A DNA stretch of 6,825 bases from Ignavibacteriaceae bacterium (GTDB taxonomy: Bacteria; Bacteroidota; Ignavibacteria; Ignavibacteriales; Ignavibacteriaceae): assembly GCA_022865965.1 (NCBI GenBank), contig JALHTS010000006.1, positions 1 to 6,825 of the forward strand, given 5' to 3'. Position numbers and translations under genes: made by a program. This document shows, piece by piece, positions 4,263 to 6,825 of the stretch. How positions within the stretch are numbered: position 1 is the first letter of the stretch; each line of letters starts with the position of its first letter. A model generated the notes under the pieces. That model did no database searches. It had not been told where the DNA came from and saw only the letters and a program-made list of their open reading frames with translations.

Positions 4263-6395
4263 ATGGAATTTGAAAAATTTCACAATATCGGTTCTTCAAC
4301 CGATTGGATAGTAATGGTTGTGTACTTTATAGTAATTATGCTTTTCGGAAGTTATTTCGGAAAGTATAACAGAAGCACAAAAGATTTTTTCTTTGGCGGA
4401 AGAAGGTTTGCCTGGTGGTTGATTGCATTTTCTATTGTTGCAACCGGAGTTGGAAGTCACAGTTTTATTAAATATTCTGCAAAGGGCTTTGAGCACGGCT
4501 TTTCATCCACAATGACTTATATGAATGATTGGTTTTTCGTTCCTTTCTTTATTTTCGGATGGCTGCCGATCATTATTTATACTAAGATAAGATCGATTCC
4601 TGAATATTTTGAGAAGAGATTCAGTCCTTCTGCACGATTTCTTGCAACAGTACTTCTTCTTTTCTACATGATCGGATATATCAGTATTGGATTTTTAACT
4701 CTTGGCAAAGCGATGACACCTCTTATGCCCGAACAATTCACCCTGCTGGGTATGAATTTTCAGGTAACTTTGATGGGAATTGTAATTGTTATTGCAATCA
4801 TCACAGGAATTTATATTACGTTCGGTGGACAAACTGCAGTTATCTTCACCGACCTTCTGCAAGGCTTTATTCTACTCTTTGCCGGCTTCCTCCTATTCTT
4901 TATTGGTCTGGCTTATATCGGAGGATTTGATGTTTTCTGGAATCTTTTACCAACTGAATGGAAACTTCCGCTTGCACATTTTAATGAACCATCCAGTTTT
5001 AATTTTGTTGGAATTTTCTGGCAGGATGGAATTGCAGGCTCGATTGGATTCCTGTTTATGAATATGGGTCTGATCATGAGGTTTATGGCAACAAAAAGTG
5101 TAGATGAAGGTAGAAAAGCAGCCACATTTAATATTTTATTCATGCTCCCGCTTTCTGCAATCGTAGTTTCGAATGCAGGCTGGCTTGCCAAAGCAATATC
5201 TATTACTTCACCTGACCTGATTCCTGCAAATACTGATCCTGACCAAATATTTGTAGTAGTTGCAAATATTATTGCTACTCCGGGTGTGTTCGGATTTATA
5301 ATGGCAGCACTAACTGCCGCATTGATGTCGACTGTTGATACGTTAATTAACGCGACGGCAGCAATTTATATCAACGATATCCACAGACCGATAAAAAAAT
5401 ATTTAAAAAGTAAATCTGATGATCAGCGCAAAACTGATAAAAGAGAACTCTTATCAGCAAGAATTGCATCTATTGTAATTACAACTTTAGGTGTGCTCGG
5501 TGTTCTTGCGTTCAGAGATTTTCCGACTGTTTATGAAGCACACGGATTTTTCCACTCAACTCTTACTCCCCCGCTTGTGATTGCAATTTTCTTCGGAATT
5601 TTTTGGAGGAAGTTTACTCCTGCCGGAGTTATGACAACATTTATTGGCGGAATTGGACTGATGGTCCTTGGAGCAAATTATCCGGGAATATTGATCTCAC
5701 CATTTGACCACGGAACACCAATGGATGTAGCGCATCCATATTCATACATTCGCGCTCTGTATAATCTCTTTGTCTGCTTTGCAGTCGGTTATCTGGCAAC
5801 AATTACAACAGGATTACAAAGAAGCTTTGTTCAATGGATACAAAAGAAGGAAAACCATAAATTTCTTTCAACCGTTCTGGTAGTTAGCAGTATAATTTTA
5901 TTTATTGGTGTTGTTTTCAGCTCGTCATTTGTTGTACTTCATCCTGATTCAATAATTGAAATTTATCTATTCTTATTTGCTACCTTACTAATGAGTGCTT
6001 TAGTATCAATTTCAGTTACTTACTTTGTAAAGTATAATCAGGAAAACAATACAGTTGGTCTTACAGTCTGGTCTCTTGCCAAAGCAAAAGAAATGTTTAA
6101 GGGCAGTAAGATTAATGATCGCGAAGGTGAAAAAGTAAGAGTCAGTTGGAAACTTAAAGAGGGCTATGATGATATAGTTTATTTCTCTAAAAATGATATG
6201 AACAAAATGCAGGCTGATGTTGGCGATCTTGTTTATATAACTGACGCCCGTGGTTGGTTTGGCGGACTTAAATCAGTTCACTCAGTTTACGGCGAACCGC
6301 ACGACGAAGATGGGATTGTTTACATAACACAGGAAAATTTTGAACAAGGTCAGTTTGTAGAAGGAAAGAAAGTAATAGCTGAAAAAGAAATGTAA
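4263..6395 (+). CDS. Sodium:solute symporter (SSS family) with C-terminal cytoplasmic domain, substrate unknown
   Basis: This 710-residue inner-membrane transporter probably couples solute uptake to the sodium gradient. SSS hallmarks in order are TKDFFFGGRRFAWWLIAFSIVAT (39-61), SIPEYFEKRFSPSARF (111-126), TFGGQTAVIFTDLLQG (186-201) and AALMSTVDTLINA (352-364) followed by NDI (371-373). Ser356 and Thr357 match the positions that hold the Na2-site sodium in this LeuT-fold family. I count about 15 membrane segments, the last two near 536-557 and 565-590; PutP-type members have 13. Residues about 591-710 form a soluble, presumably cytoplasmic tail absent from typical members of about 500-600 residues. 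No clear ribosome binding site precedes the ATG, so translation is probably coupled to the small gene 3 nt upstream. Substrate (sugar, organic acid, amino acid or other) cannot be assigned; there is no catabolic neighbour in view. Confidence 0.92.
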   Translation: MEFEKFHNIGSSTDWIVMVVYFIVIMLFGSYFGKYNRSTKDFFFGGRRFAWWLIAFSIVATGVGSHSFIKYSAKGFEHGFSSTMTYMNDWFFVPFFIFGWLPIIIYTKIRSIPEYFEKRFSPSARFLATVLLLFYMIGYISIGFLTLGKAMTPLMPEQFTLLGMNFQVTLMGIVIVIAIITGIYITFGGQTAVIFTDLLQGFILLFAGFLLFFIGLAYIGGFDVFWNLLPTEWKLPLAHFNEPSSFNFVGIFWQDGIAGSIGFLFMNMGLIMRFMATKSVDEGRKAATFNILFMLPLSAIVVSNAGWLAKAISITSPDLIPANTDPDQIFVVVANIIATPGVFGFIMAALTAALMSTVDTLINATAAIYINDIHRPIKKYLKSKSDDQRKTDKRELLSARIASIVITTLGVLGVLAFRDFPTVYEAHGFFHSTLTPPLVIAIFFGIFWRKFTPAGVMTTFIGGIGLMVLGANYPGILISPFDHGTPMDVAHPYSYIRALYNLFVCFAVGYLATITTGLQRSFVQWIQKKENHKFLSTVLVVSSIILFIGVVFSSSFVVLHPDSIIEIYLFLFATLLMSALVSISVTYFVKYNQENNTVGLTVWSLAKAKEMFKGSKINDREGEKVRVSWKLKEGYDDIVYFSKNDMNKMQADVGDLVYITDARGWFGGLKSVHSVYGEPHDEDGIVYITQENFEQGQFVEGKKVIAEKEM

Positions 6396-6418
6396 TTCAT
6401 TTAATAATGAAGATTCAC

Positions 6419-6492
6419 CACTAAGACACTAAGTGCACTAAGTTTCACTAAGAAAAAATATGGGATTTCTAAGTGTTCTTAGTGTCTAAGTC
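6419..6492. repeat. CACTAAG heptamer cluster with inverted partners
   Basis: Four copies of CACTAAG start at 6419, 6427, 6436 and 6446. Downstream are CTAAGTG (6469-6475), CTTAGTG (6478-6484) and CTAAGTC (6486-6492). The left block CACTAAGACACTAAG (6419-6433) matches the reverse complement of 6478-6492 at 13 of 15 positions, so the whole element can fold into a long hairpin. It begins 24 nt after the symporter stop, where it could protect or end the message, but there is no U-run directly after it. It resembles CACTAAG-rich intergenic repeats I recall from other bacterial genomes; that is memory, not a search. Confidence 0.7.
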
Positions 6493-6511
6493 ATATCTGT
6501 CCAAAATAAAA

Positions 6512-6552
6512 GGAACTCACTCAAATCTCTCTCTTACAAAGAGAGAGACTTA
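6512..6552 (+). repeat. Stem-loop element, left copy of an inverted pair
   Basis: The 41-nt unit reads GGAACTCA, a variable 6-nt stretch, a perfect 10-bp stem TCTCTCTCTT-ACA-AAGAGAGAGA (6526-6548) with a 3-nt loop, then CTTA. The same layout with the same length occurs inverted at 6617-6657. The two are identical at about 31 of 41 positions by eye. Confidence 0.75.
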
Positions 6553-6616
6553 TTATCAATAAAACAATAAATGAGAGTGTTCTAACATAATGTTAACGAT
6601 AAGTCATAATATTTAT

Positions 6617-6657
6617 TAAGCCCTTCTCTTTTTAAGAGAAGGGTTGGGATGAGTTCC
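6617..6657 (-). repeat. Stem-loop element, right copy of an inverted pair
   Basis: On the minus strand it reads GGAACTCA, TCCCAA, a perfect 10-bp stem CCCTTCTCTT-AAA-AAGAGAAGGG, then CTTA. Three positions in each stem arm differ from the left copy, and each change is matched in the partner arm, so pairing is kept. The two copies point toward each other across 64 bp (6553-6616), an arrangement like the paired REP elements (BIMEs) of enterobacteria. Confidence 0.75.
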
Positions 6658-6825
6658 AGAATGTTTAATGAACCCCCCAATTGAATTATTTTTTGAAAGA
6701 TTTTTGAACATTTAAAAATTATTTGGATAGCATTGGTTTAAATTGTAAAAACACTCTCCATAAAAATTTAATTAGGAAATGATTTTTCTCCCTCATAAGT
6801 TTACCGCCGGAAAGGAATTTAATTC
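6658..6825. other. AT-rich end of window without a supported gene
   Basis: This stretch holds T-runs and A-runs and no clear promoter or repeat. A short open frame starts at ATG 6779 on the plus strand (MIFLPHKFTAGKEFN, 15 codons to the edge), but its only AGGA is 2 nt from the ATG, too close to help. A minus-strand frame is also open from the edge to a stop at 6719-6721. Both are too short to call. Confidence 0.4.

Noticed and set aside
4913..5191. Minus-strand open frame of 92 codons within the symporter gene
   Set aside because: It overlaps well-conserved SSS coding sequence, as do the frames at 4296-4496 (minus) and 4786-5061 (plus); all are shadows of that gene.
6419..6492. CACTAAG repeats as a CRISPR array
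   Set aside because: The repeated unit is only 7 bp with 1-3 bp between copies, and some copies are inverted; there are no spacers and no cas genes.
6617..6657. Rho-independent terminator for the symporter operon
   Set aside because: The stem is strong, but neither strand has a proper T-run straight after it, it is over 220 nt from the stop codon, and it has a diverged inverted twin, so a repeat element is the better reading.
6719..6825. Minus-strand open frame entering from the right edge (possible C terminus of a gene)
   Set aside because: Only about 35 codons are visible, rich in Lys and Phe as expected from AT-rich noncoding DNA, with no motif. The competing plus-strand frame from 6779 is equally unsupported.

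Overview
This is an AT-rich stretch (by eye about 35% G+C) of ordinary bacterial chromosome with two divergent transcription units. The organism is probably a member of the Bacteroidota/Ignavibacteriota side of the FCB group. Three things point there: a near-perfect TTTG-N20-TAnnTTTG promoter of the Bacteroidota type, mostly weak Shine-Dalgarno sequences with A/T-rich leaders, and intergenic palindromes of a kind I associate with such genomes. The assignment is inference; there is no rRNA or other marker gene here.

Left part (1-3771, all minus strand): a high-affinity phosphate uptake cluster, read right to left. It holds pstS (phosphate-binding lipoprotein), an outer-membrane beta-barrel that is probably a phosphate-type porin, pstC (permease) and the first 159 codons of pstA (permease), which runs off the left edge. 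pstB (ATPase) and perhaps phoU would be expected just beyond coordinate 1, but are not in view. The layout gives an uptake route in order: porin across the outer membrane, PstS capture in the periplasm, PstC/PstA across the inner membrane. Upstream of pstS lie four tandem 11-bp units (3840-3883) of the form TTAACA-N5 when read in the direction of pstS, the architecture of a Pho box, so phosphate-starvation control is likely. The gaps pstS-porin and porin-pstC carry hairpin-forming repeat elements, while pstC-pstA are separated by only 12 nt.

Right part (4047-6395, plus strand): a two-gene operon with its own Bacteroidota-type promoter. It encodes a 70-residue two-helix membrane protein and, 3 nt further on, a 710-residue sodium:solute symporter (SSS family). 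The symporter has about 15 predicted membrane segments and an extra cytoplasmic domain of about 110 residues at its C terminus. The substrate cannot be read from the sequence.

Far right (6396-6825): no convincing gene. It holds a cluster of CACTAAG heptamers with inverted partners, then two inverted copies of a 41-nt stem-loop element whose stems differ by compensatory changes, then plain AT-rich sequence. No CRISPR array, mobile-element gene, RNA gene or defence system is visible. The most interesting signals are the Pho-box array, the covarying inverted repeat pair, the palindromes between pstS and the porin, and the symporter's small partner and C-terminal domain.
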